Source: Boesenbergia rotunda (lineage: Eukaryota > Streptophyta > Magnoliopsida > Zingiberales > Zingiberaceae). From it: DNA of 64,000 nt. The position numbers were made by a program, and so were the translations under genes. This document shows, one piece after another, positions 1 to 12,130 of the stretch; position 1 is the stretch's first letter; the number at the start of each line of letters is the position of its first letter. The stretch is from the NCBI GenBank assembly GCA_024364735.1, contig JAGFNQ010005371.1, forward strand, positions 62,001-126,000, given 5' to 3'. The notes below the pieces were generated by a model. That model saw only the letters and a list, made by a program, of their open reading frames with translations, was not told the origin of the DNA and ran no database searches.

Positions 1-1883
1 AGGGTTATAGAGTTTACAACAAGAGGACAAAAGTGATTGAGGAGTCCTCAAATGTTAAATTTGATGAAACTACAAATACCTACTCTAGAAAAGCCTCAGT
101 TGACAAGGATATATAAGAGGTCCAACCCCTTGCCCAAAGAATCCAAGACCTACATTTGGAGGGCAATGATCTAGGGAGAGTAAGAAGTATCCTAGAGGAT
201 GAGAAAGAAGGAGTAAATGAACCCACAACCTCTAGGCCCTTGAGACATCACCAAGATCACCCTATTGACCAAATAGTGGGTGATGTAACTCAAGGAGTAA
301 GGACTATGTCCTATTTTAGGGATCAAACTAGTCAAATAACTCTAATCTCTCAATTAGAACCCAAGTCTATTGATGAAGCATTGGGATATGTGGATTGGGT
401 CTTAGCCATGCAAGAAGAGCTAAATCAATTTGAGAGGAGTGAGGTTTGGGAGTTGGTTCCTAGGCCCAATGACTGTACCATTGTAACCACAAGATGGGTC
501 TTTAGGAACAAGCTAGATGACCAAGGTAAAATCACTAGGAACAAAGCTAGATTGGTACCTAGGGGATTTAACCAAGTTGTGGGATTAGATTATGATGAAA
601 CTTATACCCCCGTAGCTAGATTAGAATCTATTAGAATCCTACTAGCCTATGCCACTCACATAGGTTTCACACTTCACCAAATGGATGTGAAGTCGGCATT
701 CCTTAATGTGATCATTAAGGAAGAGGTTTATGTAGAACAACCCCCCGGATTTGAGGACCTTAACTATCCAAGACACGTTTACAAATTAAGAAAAGTCTTA
801 AATGGATTGAAACAAGCTCCCCGGGCTTGGTATGAAAGGCTTTCTTCATTTCTAGTGTCTAAGGGGTTTAGGAGAGGAACAATTGACCCTACTTTGTTCC
901 TAAAATCTAAGGATAAGACATATTTGTTGCCCAAGTCTATGTAACGATATCATTTTTGGGTCAACAAATAATGACTTCTTAAAAAATTCATCAAGTGTAT
1001 GGAAGATGAATTTGAGATGAGTCTTGTAGGAGAGCTAACCTTCTTTTTAGGACTTCAGGTTAAGCAAACTAATGAAGGTACACATGTCTTTCAAACCAAA
1101 TATGCTAAGGAAATGTTAAAGAAATTTGATTTAGAAAATGCTAAAGTAGCATCTACACCCATAGGAATCAATGTGAAAATGGATAGTGACCTTGAAGAGA
1201 ATATGGTAGACTCTAAGCAATATAGGAGCATGATTGGTAGCCTCCTATACCTAACCGCTAGTAGACCCGATATACTTTTTGCGGTAGGTATGTGTGCAAG
1301 GTACCAATCTTGTGCCAAAGAGTCCCATTTGGTTGTAGTCAAGAGGATCCTAAGGTATGTCAAAGGTACCCTCAATGTTGGACTTTGGTATCCTAGAACC
1401 CCTAGTGTTGATCTAATTGGATACACTGACTCGGACTATGTGGGTTGTAAGCTAGATAGGAAGAGTACAAGTGGAGGGTGTCAATTCCTTGGGTCTTCCT
1501 TAGTTAGTTGGAATAGTAGGAAACAACCATGCGTTGCCCTATCAACAACGGATGCGGAATATGTGGCAATGGGTGGGTGTGTTTCCCAACTCCTTTGGAT
1601 CATGCACACCTTAGAAGATTATGAGTTATATTATACCAAGGTAAAAGTCTTGTGTGATAATGTAAGTACAATCAACTTGACCAAAAATCTGCTTCACCAC
1701 TCTAGGACAAAACACATTGAAGTGAAACATCACTTCATTAGAGACCATGTGGCAAGGGGAGACATAAAACTACACTATGTTGAATCAAAGTCGAACCTAG
1801 CCGACATCTTTACCAAGGCTCTTCCCGAATCGGAGTTTACATCCTTAAGAAGAGGCCTTGGAATGTGTTTTGTGGAAGTGTAG
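1..1883 (+). pseudogene. Ty1/copia (SIRE-like) pol relic: integrase tail, reverse transcriptase, RNase H
   Basis: This is the 3' part of a copia polyprotein that would copy element RNA into DNA in virus-like particles. The first 150 bases encode the tail linking integrase to RT, broken by a stop near 115. The RT block follows in the frame opening at 156, with the ARLVPRGF and LKQAPRAWYERL motifs and the substrate-loop QMDVKSAFLN. The frame breaks near 944, exactly at the catalytic YVDD box: about one base is missing, so YV and DIIFG lie in different frames. The second block, 999-1883, carries the RT thumb and RNase H, with DRKSTSGG, ALSTTDAEY and KHIEVKHHF. It closely resembles the minus-strand element at 41421-44551, so a SIRE-like lineage is likely. 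The left part lies outside the window. A dead copy. Confidence 0.92.
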
Positions 1884-2113
1884 GATGAACTTTGAGATAT
1901 TTGATTTTAAAAAGGGTGTTTGATCCATTAGGATGATACATTTGGCTCACTTGTGCTTGTGACACATTGTTGAACCATTAGAAGTATCAAAATATGAAAA
2001 CTAGACCAACTATGGGGAAGGCAAGTGTTTAATCAATGGACACTTTGCCCAAAGATCATGGTTGGACATTTTAAACCTTTGAAAACCATTTCATGCTTCA
2101 TATGCTTTGTCAT
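1884..2113 (+). other. non-coding 3' remnant of the copia element
   Basis: About 230 bases after the pol stop with no reading frame of note. It is probably the untranslated 3' region of the relic at 1-1883. It ends where an unrelated LTR fragment begins; no polypurine tract or LTR of its own is seen. Confidence 0.5.
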
Positions 2114-2409
2114 GCTTTGTGAAGTCATCCCGAAGAAAACTCGGCGTGGACACGAATAGAGGCGGAGCTTCCAAGGGACGCTTACGGTTGGATCTCGTCC
2201 CTTCCTTCGAGTTACGCGAGGTAATAAGTAAATTAGTTTACTTTCTGCAAAATTTTAAATGTATGATCATGTCTACACAATATAAGGGTGCATGCTTAGA
2301 TGTGTGGTTAAATAATTTGAGAAATTATTTATGCTAAACCTTCTGCTGCACGTAATTAATTTTAAAATTACGAACCCGCATCCATGTCAACATGCACCCG
2401 GTCCCAACA
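2114..2409 (+). repeat. 3' fragment of the Angela-like LTR
   Basis: This stretch matches the last 300 bases of the LTRs ending at 15817 and 31153 and the start of the minus-strand solo LTR at 49177. Shared blocks include the GAAGTCATCCCGAAG segment, the shared 'gttacgcgaggtaat' segment and the terminal 'cggtcccaaca'. The left two-thirds of the LTR is missing. Its right edge abuts gypsy coding sequence directly, as expected if the LTR had once inserted there. Confidence 0.85.
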
Positions 2410-3860
2410 GTGAGCGCTTACATAAGTATATGAACATCTATGAGCAGCTGAATGCCTCCTTCACGGAGGTTATCTTGCAAAAGATCTCCAGGGAAGACAA
2501 TGTTAAGGCCGACGAACTAGCCAGACTGGCTAGCTCCATTTCAACCTAGCAACTGGATGAACCTAGTGCCCTGGAAGAGACGGTTGCATAGATTAGAGAG
2601 GAGGCAAAAGGTGACACCGTAGCCGATTGGAGAGATCCATATATGGAGTTCCTACGCAGTGGGAACATTCCAGGCATGGACCAAGGAAGTCGACTATTCC
2701 ATCGTCAGGCTGCCAGATTCACACTGGTCGGCGATCAACTATACAGGAGGGTCTTTGCTTGACCACTACTCAAATGTGTCGGACCAGAAGAAGCCGACTA
2801 CGTGATGCGGGAAGTACATGAAGGTATCTGCGGGAGCCACATTGGGGGAAGATCTATGTCTAGGAAGATTATCCTGGCAGGGTACTTTTGGCCCACTCTC
2901 CAGGCCGACACTCTCAAGTTCATGGCCGGATGTGAAGCATGTCAGAGACATCAGCATGTGACTCATCGACTGACCAGCCCTTGCGAGTCTCTACGATGTC
3001 CTTCCCATGCGATCAGTGGGGAATGAACATCGTAGGCCCCTATCCAATCGGGCCACAAGAGAAGAAGTTTTTGCTGGTCCTCGTGGACTATTTTTCCAAA
3101 TGGGTGGAGGCTGAGCCTCTAGCACACATCATAGAGGCCGCAGTGATGAAGGCCCTATGGAGAGATATCGTTTGCAAATACGGCATCCCCCACAAGCTGG
3201 TGTTGAACAATGGAAGGCAGTTTGTCGAGCGCAAGCTCAAATAATGGTGCGAGGGGTTAAGCATTCGCCAAACCTTCACAGCAGTGGTGTACCCGCAGGG
3301 CAATGGACAAGCCGAGGTCGTTAACCGTGAAATCCTCAGGGGACTCAAGATAAAACTAGATCACGTCGGAGACAGCTGGGTCGAGGAACTCCCCAGCATC
3401 TTGTGGTCCTACCGTACCACTCCACGAGAAGGAACAGGCCTGAGCCCTTTTCAGCTAGTGTATGGAGCTGAGGCTGTGATCCCGGTGGAGGTAGGGGAAG
3501 GGTCCATCTGACGGCGGCACTATAATAGAGGACAATGATCAAGAGCGGCTGATCCACCTGGATCTCGTTTCAGAGGTGCGGGATAAAGCAGCAGCTCGGT
3601 TGGGAGCATATCGACGACGGATGTAGCAAGCCTACAATCGCCGGATAATCACCCGCAGCTTTGAAGTCGGAGACAAGATTTGGAAGCGGATTAAACTAGT
3701 CGGTGACCCGGGAAAGCTGGAGCCTCAGTGGGACGGACCTTACATCATCACCAAAAAACTCACAGGGGGCAGTTAATATCTAGAAGATGATAAAGGCAAG
3801 TGGTTGGAGAGGCCATGGCAAGCTAATCATCTCCGCCTTTATCACACTCGGTGAGAGGTT
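2410..3860 (+). pseudogene. Ty3/gypsy (Tat-like) RNase H and integrase relic
   Basis: Remains of a gypsy polyprotein in several frames. At 2410-2549 is the end of RNase H, with the SREDNVKADELARLA signature. At 2800-3020 is the integrase zinc-binding part, with H near the start and CEACQRH. At 2939-3511 is the integrase core: DYFSKWVEAEPL with the first acidic residue, and GQAEVVNREIL with the glutamate. The second catalytic Asp is replaced: LVLNNGRQF stands where the family has a D before NG, so the DDE triad is incomplete. A stop lies near 3241 and another at 3509. From 3512 to 3860 the C-terminal part survives only as fragments in shifting frames. The Tat assignment rests on the RNase H and integrase wording, the tandem repeats downstream and the antisense ORF. 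Confidence 0.88.
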
Positions 3861-3965
3861 GAGTTGTTTGCATAACTTTTGTATTTCTGTTGGTACTGCC
3901 TTGAAGTTCAACAAATAAAGGAGCAAACGAAAAATTACTCGAAAAACGTTGAATACTTGCCTGAC

Positions 3966-4545
3966 TGAAACCCTATACCTTCGCGGTGAGTAGGCTTGGT
4001 CCGGGTGCTATGGATATCCGACCAAGAGTTGTAAAACCCTACTACCTCCGAGGTGAGTAAGCTTGGTCCGGGTACTACGGATGCTCGACCAAGAGCTGTA
4101 AAACGCTACTACCTCACGGTGAGTAGGCTTGGTCCGGGTGCTGCGGATGCCCGACCAAGACCTGTAAAACCCTACTATCTCTGCGGTGAGTAGGCTTGGT
4201 CCAGGTGCTGCGGATGCCCAACCAAGACCTGTAAAACCCTACTACCCCCGCGGTGAGTAGGCTTGGTCCGAGTGCTGCGGATGCCCGACCAAGACCTGCA
4301 AAACCCTACTACCTCCACAGTGAGTAGACTTGGTCCAGGTGCTACGAATGCCCGACCAAGAGCTGTAAAACCTTACTACCTCCGTAGTGAGTAGGCTTGG
4401 TCCGAGTGCTGCAGTTGCCCGACCAAGAGCTGTAAAACCTGACTACCTCGTGATGCTGCGGATCCCCAAGATGAGTAGGCTTGGTCTGGGTGCTGCGGAT
4501 GCCCGACCAAGAGCGGCGCAATCCCTACAACCTCTAACCGTGAAC
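3966..4545 (+). repeat. tandem repeat, about 8 copies of 66-68 bp
   Basis: The phrase 'gtgagtaggcttggtcc' with small changes recurs with 'gcttgg' at 3994, 4061, 4127, 4194, 4261, 4327 (as gactt), 4395 and 4479. Spacing is 66-68 bp except the last, 84 bp. Each unit also carries 'gaccaaga' and 'ctgtaaaac'. Tandem repeats between pol and the 3' LTR are a known feature of Tat/Ogre gypsy elements. The block is non-coding. Confidence 0.93.
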
Positions 4546-5186
4546 TGAAAGAGGCTTGGGGGAATGTAGTGGGAGAATTTAACACCTAGCCGATCAGATA
4601 GGAAACAACATCGTCAGCATGGGAGGCAGACATGATATTTAATCATTGCCCGAAGCACTTACAGGCGAGTGGTAACATGTTTCCCTTTATTTCTGAGTGG
4701 AACATATTGACAATAACGTCTCAAGGAAGTACAAAGGATAGGTATACATAGGGGAGACAATCAGTGGACCTGGTAGAGGAGACCACTCCTTTGCCCGGGC
4801 TCTCCTATATTGCCTTATCACCTCATTCTAGCTGCCTCCAGGGGCGAGTGAGCGGAGAGCCACCTTCATTGTGATTGTGACCTCTGAATCTTCGCCCGGG
4901 GCCTCCCTCAGGGTTGGGGTCCCTTGCTCCTTGGATTGAATTGCTGCTCATCAGCGCCCTTGCTCCTTGAGTCGAGGAAAAACACTGACTCTTCAAGGTT
5001 CTTATTCCTCATGTCAAGGACACATAATACATAAGGAGACAAGAAGAAAATGAACTCAAGACAATGAGCCAAAAAAAGATTTTTTATTATATTCAGGGTA
5101 ATTACATGGCTAGCGCAAAAGGAAGAATGAAAAAGTTACAAAGTATAGAGGACAAAGGAATAGCGAGGCACAGGGCTGGGAAGAGC
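4546..5186. other. non-coding stretch with a polypurine-tract-like site
   Basis: No gene is seen. A purine run 'gaaagaggcttggggga' at about 4548-4564 is followed by 'tgtagtgggag', which looks like a polypurine tract plus LTR start, but no matching LTR copy could be aligned. The right part borders the end of the antisense ORF. Confidence 0.35.
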
Positions 5187-7677
5187 TTATATCTCTTGCT
5201 CTTCAGGCGAGAGCTCGTCCCAAACCTGGTCGACGTTCAAGGCACTTAGATCTGCGTCTGATTTCAGCAGTTGGGCCTTCTTCAATTGGCTGATGGCACC
5301 ATTGAAGCTTTGCTTTAGGCGCTTCAATACCTTCTCAGCCAAAAGGTCGCCGAACTCATCAATCTACAGAAATTTGGCCTTGAACTCCACCTCGGCCTTG
5401 GACAGTGGGTTGCCTGGTCAATCTTTTGCTTCAGTAGCTCTGCGTCAACCTCCTTCTTGGCAGCTTTTAACTCTACCACCTCCCAGGATAGGTGATCATG
5501 GGCCCCTAGTGTCTCCTGGAGTTTCTGGGAGGTGGTTGAAGCCTTGACCTGGGCTTGGGTGACGTCCTCCTGGAGGTCAGAGTCGTAGGCACTGCTAGCT
5601 CTATGTCATATTCTTTGAGAGCTAGCTGGCGCTCCTGTTCTTTATTCTGATCCTCCAGAGCCTACTTCGAGGACTCCAGGAGCTGGACGCTGTCAGACAA
5701 CTCCTTCGTTGGGGCATGAAGTTGCTCCCACTCCTGGGACAACTTCTGTAGGTCCTCGGAGAGGGCCTGGTTCTTCTCGGACCAAATGCGCTTCCGGAGA
5801 CGGTAACCATGCAAAGTCTCCTCCGAGGGCAGCAGAGTGTCAAGACAGTGCTCGACCTTCACCCTTAGGGCCTGTTAACCTCCGGCTGTAGGAGGCCTGC
5901 CTCGCAGATACGACCGACATCCGCCTCTGACTCCACCACCCGTTGGAGAAGGTCTTCACTAACCCCTCGAGAGCACAACAGGCGGCTCGTGGCGGTACAG
6001 TTGGAGGCGACCTGCAATACGAAAAAAAGACAGTTAAAACAAAACAACAAAACAAAGGGGAAAGTTCAAGTGCAATTACCATCAACAGAGATTGGTGTAG
6101 CATGCTCAGATACCAGGCTGAGCCGGCTGACCTCCTCGGCTGAGCAGGAGGCGGAAGAAGTTCCTCAACAAGCCGAATTGAAGGGCTAGGAGCATTCCTG
6201 GGGTCAGGGATGTCTTCCTCTGAGCAGGAAGTTATCTGCGGATTGTGACTATCGGAGGGGGCTCCCTTTATTTGGATGGATTGAGAACCCTTGGTCGTCG
6301 CCTTCTTCGCCACCGAGGCCTTCCGATTGGAGCTAGCCACCTTGAGCGACACCTCCTTGCCTCGCTGAGCAGTTGGAGGGTCAGTCAGAGTGGTTGGGTC
6401 GCGGGCGATAGGATCGGTGGCTATCCCAACAGGAGAAGAGGGCTCTTTCCGAATCCTCTGAGACAACGGCATCGTGTCCTCTTCATCAATGGAGAGCGGA
6501 AGCTCTGAGGACGGGCCCTTCTTCAGCCACTTCAAGGGGTGTGACTTCTGGGCCAGCCGTTTCTACCACTTCTTCTCAGTGGCCCTGGGCATCGGCTACT
6601 CGACAGGAGGCGTAGGCGCAACCTCCCCTTCTCCTACCTTGACGGGGGAGGGAAGGGAATCCCCTTTGAAGTTGGTAGGTAGTTCGGCCACCCCGTACTC
6701 CTTGGAGGGCTCTGGAGCTTCCTAGTCTTCGGATCGTTCGGTCGTGTCCTCGCAACCCTCGGCCGAGATGCCCACCGGGACGGACGGAACTAAAGTGGGA
6801 ACCCGGGCCTGCTCGTTAGTCTGCTCCCACTTTAGGAGCCGGTTGATAGCTCGGGAGAGCATAATATCGTCTACAAAATAGAGACACAAAGGTATCCGTT
6901 AGAATTAACAAGGATACTTACAAGACCAAACAGAACTTACAGAGATTTGAGCTATGGCTTCTAGCTTTCGGGCTGAGGTCAGCCCGATAAAGAAGTTCCT
7001 CGCATTGCACCAACTGAAGGCCGTGGAACTCCGTCCCGGCCAGGATACCCCTAGCCCTCTGGTATCCTGCGTCCTGCTGGAAGCCGCCGAGGTCCGGGAT
7101 GGGCGGCAGGCTCTCCGTCCAGCAGATAGGGCTGAAGGGACGCTTTGGGAGTTGGATGAAGAAAAAACGTTCCTTCCATCCTTTGTGGGAGGAAGGAAGA
7201 CCCCCCAAGAACTTATGACCAGTGCGGGTAGTAAAGCTAAACGCCCCCCGCGAGCCAACTGGAACGAAGAAAAAATAGAAAAATCGAGGGGGTCAAAAGG
7301 ATGTCGAAAAGCTTGAAGAGGACAAACGCCCCACCTATCTGGGCAAAGGCATTTGGAGCCCGTTGGTGAAGAGGTATGTCGAAATAGGTGGCGACACTCA
7401 TGAAAAAAGGGGGGAATCGGGAAACGAATCCCTAATTCTACCTGCCTCAAGAAAAAGGTGAAAAACCCATAGGATGTTCTACGGGTGATTGACCTAAGGC
7501 TGAAACTTTCACCTCCCACTCCTCCGAGATACCAAACCTCTGACAGGCGGCCTGGAGGGACTCTAGCTTAACCCTAGAGGAGATGGTATCATACCACTCC
7601 GGGTGATAGGTTGGCTCCACTGACAAATCTGCGCCCTCGCCGTGGTTCTTCTTCTTCTTCTTCTCTACTAGACCCAT
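5187..7677 (-). pseudogene. antisense extra ORF of the Tat-like element (plant gypsy-type transposon protein)
   Basis: A protein of roughly 800 codons once ran on the minus strand, opposite to pol, from an ATG at 7677 to a TAA at 5187. It is split by frameshifts. Residues from about 77 on include the phrases PIPPFFHE, FLGGLPSSHKGWKERFFF and CEELLYRADLSP; these resemble the plant 'putative gypsy type transposon' family (Pfam Transposase_28), which I recall but cannot search. The middle (6535-5865) is a low-complexity Ser/Pro/Lys linker and the C-terminal part (5862-5622) a heptad-like coiled coil. The end reads DQVWDELSPEEQEI. Such antisense extra ORFs between pol and the 3' LTR are known in Grande/RIRE2-type Tat elements; their role is unknown. 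An alternative is a captured host gene. Confidence 0.78.
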
Positions 7678-7811
7678 GGGCGTGAAGGAAAGGATAAAAC
7701 AGAAGGAGATTTACACTTTAGGGGGGGATGCGACAGCGAGATGAACAGCAGGTGAACAAAGATGTTTGAAAACAGATAAGGCAAGAAGGCAGAAGGGGGT
7801 CATTGCACCCG

Positions 7812-7819
7812 TTTTTATA
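7812..7819 (-). promoter_or_regulatory. TATA box of the antisense ORF
   Basis: TATAAAAA on the minus strand, 135 bases upstream of the ATG at 7677. The spacing leaves room for a leader of about 100 bases, so the antisense ORF probably had its own promoter. Assigned by motif and position only. Confidence 0.5.
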
Positions 7820-9060
7820 GGGAGAAGCCGCCCGCCTGTGAGCAATAGGGAAGCAGCACGTCAATGGGGCTGATGGGGCATCCCGAGGTGCCACCATCCT
7901 TTACAGTCGTCGCTTTGTATGTCCCCGGGCATGTATCAGCGGGAGATCACCGCGCAGAGAATAACGGAGCACGTGGTGAGACAACATTCGCAGACAACCT
8001 TGTCGCCATTAAAAGACCTCATGAGCTTTTAAAGGGCCATGGACAACCGTCATGGCGTTGTCTCGAATCTCATAGAGGTGTGGGACGGATTCGAGGAGCT
8101 CTGGGTCATGGTCGCCGTGATATATGCGAGACAACATTCGTCAGCTGACAACCTTGTCGCCTTGACTCCTGATTAAGAGACCTGGGTAAACATGCTCCGG
8201 AGATGAGCTTTCCCGAGATCACCTAAAGGATCACCTCGGGGTAGTGGAGCCATGGACTCGACCTCAAGTAACCGTCATTACATGGCGTTACGCGGCCATT
8301 AAAGCCTTAATTGGCGCAACGACTCGATTTAATGGTTCTCTAGTAACTGACGATTAAGGGGACATGTGGGACATGTGGATTCGCCTCAGGTATAAAAGCT
8401 CCAATCCCCATGTAAGGGGATTACGGTACTCTTGTCCTAAGAGATGGACTGCCTTGCGTTAGATGGGTTCCGGCGTGTTCTCATAATTCGTGTTAATCTC
8501 AGGGTGGGACCTGGAACCCTGGTGACTGACCGGTGATTCTTTCCGGGACGCCAATAAATTTTGCAGTAAAAGATATATGAACTTATTAACATTTCATAAA
8601 ATCATTTTAAGGTTAAAAACTATAAAAGATATATGACCACCATTAATATAGCATCTTCGTTACAATACTAGTCTAATCAGTTAGCTACACTTCCTTCGAT
8701 TAGACTTGAAGGGAGGGACTTATGATGGGGTTGAACACCTCGTAGCTGACACGTGGACCGAATAAGCTATATGGCAAGATCTACCAAGTTTCTACGACTC
8801 TCTTTCCTTGACTCCTGAGGCCCCCTCGGGAAGGTAGATGTCTGAGACCCCTTGGGTAAACATGCTCTGGAGATCGCTCCAGGAAGACACACACCCGAGA
8901 TCATCTCGGGAGAGCAGGTCCCGAGATCACCTCGAGAAGGCGAATGACCTCGGGAGAGCGTGTCTCAACTGTCAAGATAGATCATTACGAAAACAAAATG
9001 ATGTAGGCAGGCGGCAGATGTCTCAACTGTCAAACTCAAACCAAGATTAGAGTTTGATAA
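7820..9060 (+). repeat. probable LTR sequence of the Tat-like element
   Basis: No gene. A plus-strand TATAAAAG at 8391-8398 is followed by a leader-like stretch and 'ccaataaatttt', as expected of an LTR promoter and R region. A segment around 8166-8235 ('gactcctga', 'gggtaaacatgctc', 'cccgagatcacct') recurs around 8812-8930, so two LTR-like pieces may be present. A purine run at about 8709-8718 followed by 'tgatggggtt' could be a polypurine tract and LTR start. The exact ends could not be set. Confidence 0.45.
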
Positions 9061-10479
9061 TTTTTTTATTTGTTATAATAGCTCTATTTTTTAAAATTGA
9101 TATTAGGTATCCATTAACTTACCCTCTGTTCTTAAATATTAGTGGTGTGATCATGTTTATAAAACTTATCCTCTTTTCTTAAATATTAGTAGTGTGATTA
9201 TGTTTATAAATTTTGTTGAAATGTTTTTGTCTTGTTTTATACTCCTCTCCATGGGCAAGATAACCAAATAAACTTAATAAAATATTTAGGAAAAAAAAAT
9301 CAAAGGGTGCGTTAAATTATATAAATCGATAAAAGAATGTCTCTTTTAAAAAAAAAAAAATCAAAAGATTGTCTCATCAAATTTTGTCACTAAATACCCT
9401 TACTAGTAGCTTCAACTAATTGTTACAAATTACAAATCGTAATAACTGTAATTCTGACAGTGTAACTACTGCAATGATTTTTCATGCTTACACAACTACT
9501 ATGTACTACTACAATGAGGTTCCTTACTTACAGTAGTAGCAAAGTAGTTATGGCCAGCTATTACAATGTATAACAGTGATTATATATCTATCGTAACATG
9601 TAACACCTAATACAACGTTATTATAATATTGTAACAGTTATTATTATTTTAAAATAATTTTGATAGAATTTAAATAATTTAAATTAAGTTGATAAAGAAT
9701 ATTTTGATATAATAATATTTAGATTTAAATTTCAAGTTTTAAGATTTAGGATTTAATTATAATTATCTAAGTAATTGTTACAACTGTTTTAAAATTATTT
9801 TGACAAACTTGAAGCAATTTTGAAGGAGTTTAAATAATTTCGATCAAAAAATATTTTGATATAATAATACTTTATGTATAATATTTTTTATTAAACTAAA
9901 ATAATTATTTTTTTACATTGCCAAATAACTATTATAAGTTATAGTAGCTATTGAATACCCAACAATGTTGAAATAAAAAGTATTTTTAAAATAAAAAATT
10001 GGAGTAATTTCAACTAATTTAAAATGACTTTGATCCGGTTTAAATAATTTTAACCAGTTTATATTTTGATATAATAATAATTGTGTATAATATTTTTAAC
10101 TAAAATAAAATAATTATTTTTTTTACATGGTCAAACAAGACTGTACCTTGCAACAACTGTCCAACACTATATAATATTAAAATAAAAGATATTTTCAAAA
10201 TATATCTACACCAACTTACTGAACCCAATATAAAACTTTATAAAATATCTAAATCATATAAGATAATTTTAAAATTATATTTTTCATTTTGCTCTTAATC
10301 AGTCTACAGATGAAAATCATCAGACAACTAATAATTTTCATCAGTTGATTAGATTTGCCACTACATCTCAAACTATGAAATATAAAATCAGTCACTGATT
10401 TATTTTTTTATTAACATTGATTTTATAGACTGATTTATTTTTTAATTAAAATTGATTTTATATAAAATCGGTTAATAGA
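9061..10479. other. AT-rich non-coding DNA with diffuse repeats
   Basis: No coding signal. A segment of about 215 bp containing 'tttgatataataat', 'gtataatattttt' and 'aataattattttttt' is present twice in tandem (about 9835-9940 and 10050-10140), with a more decayed piece near 9700. The stretch 9420-9620 has many short 'actactgtaac/gttacaatg' words on both strands. Confidence 0.6.
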
Positions 10480-12130
10480 TCAAATGATATCGGATTAATA
10501 TAAAATTAACTTCTATATATATGGTTAGTTCTCTTGATTATATCTACACCCTCAAATATCAATTTAATCCAATATATTAAGAGCAGTGATTTTTTGAACA
10601 CGAATGTATTCGAAAAATTCAAACCGACTGATGAACCAAACAACTTCGGATTAACATGAAATTATCTCCTATGTATTTGTCTAATTCTCCTAATTATATC
10701 AATTCCCTCAAGCATCAATTTGACTCAATATATTGAGAATAGTGATTTTTTGAACATAAATTTGATTTTTTGAACAATCAAATTCTTGTTTAAAAATTAT
10801 TGTTCTTAATATATTGCGTCAAATTGAAGTTTGAATACATGGATATAATCAGGAGAATTAAACGAATACAAAGGAGCTAGTTTCATATCATTCCAAAGTC
10901 GTTTGGTCCATCAACCAATTTTGCCCAAAACCAGTTGATGGATCGAACGAATTGACTGATGTATCAAACGATCTCGAATTGATATGAAACTAACTCCTAT
11001 GTGTTTGTCTAATTCTTTTGATTATATATATGCTCTCAAATATCAATTTAATCCAATATATTAAAAGTAGTGATTTTTTAAACTTGAATTTGATTGTTCG
11101 AAAAACCTAATCCATTGTAAAAAATCATTACTCTAAATATATAGAGTCATATTGATATTTGAGAGCGTGGATATAATTAGGAGAAGTAGAAGAACACATA
11201 AGAGCTAGTTTCATATCAATTCGAGGTCATTTGGTTTATTTGTCGATTGGTTTGGTCCATCAGCTGGTTTGCCCAAAACTAGCTGATGGACCAAACGATC
11301 TCAAATTGATATGAAATTAACTCCTACGTGTTCATCTAATTATCTTAATTATATCCATGCCATAAAATATCAATTTGAATCTATATATTGGAAATAGTAA
11401 TTTTTTAAACATGAATTAGATTATTCAAAAAATTTAATCCATGTTAAAAAATCATTACTCTCAATATATAGAGTCAAATTGATATTTGAGGGTATGAATA
11501 TAATTAGGAGAAGTATATGAACATATAGGTGTTATTTTCATATCAATTCGAGATCGTTTGGTCTATTAACCAGTTCGTTTAGTCCATTAGCTAATTTTGG
11601 ACAAAATCGGCTGATAGACCAAATGACCTCAAATTGACATGAAACTAGCTCTTATATATTTGCCTATTTCTCCTAATTATATTTATGTCCTCATACTTCA
11701 ATTTGACCTAATATATTGAGAGTAGTGATTTTTTAAATATAAATTTGATTGTTCGAAAAATCTAATTCGTGTTTAAAAAATTATTACTCTCAATATATTG
11801 AGTCAAATTGATTTTGAGAGCATAGATATAATTAAGAGAATTAGAAAAATATATAGAAGCTAATATTATAACAATTCGAAGTTATTTGGTTCATCAACCA
11901 ATTTTGGGCAAAATCGACTGATTGACTAAACGAACCAGCTCATGGACTAAACAACCTCAAATTAATATGAAACTAGCTCCTATATGTTCGTCTACCTCTC
12001 CTAATTATATCTATGCCCTTAAATATCAATTTGACTCTATATATTAAGAGTAATGATTTTTTAACACTGATTAAATTTTTTGAATAATCTAATTCGTGTT
12101 TAAAAAATCACTGCTCTCAATATATAGAGT
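10480..12130. repeat. tandem array of palindromic units, period about 325 bp
   Basis: A unit beginning 'atgaaactagctcctatg' recurs near 10490 (decayed), 10663, 10990, 11312, 11640 and 11965. Each unit is an inverted repeat: a left arm with 'ctaattatatc', 'caatttgactc' and 'gagtagtgatttttt' is answered by its reverse complement after a loop of about 40 bases. A second dyad centred on 'ttttgcccaaaac' joins neighbouring units. RNA from either strand could fold into long hairpins. No coding capacity. It may be a tandemly amplified MITE or a satellite derived from one. Confidence 0.88.
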
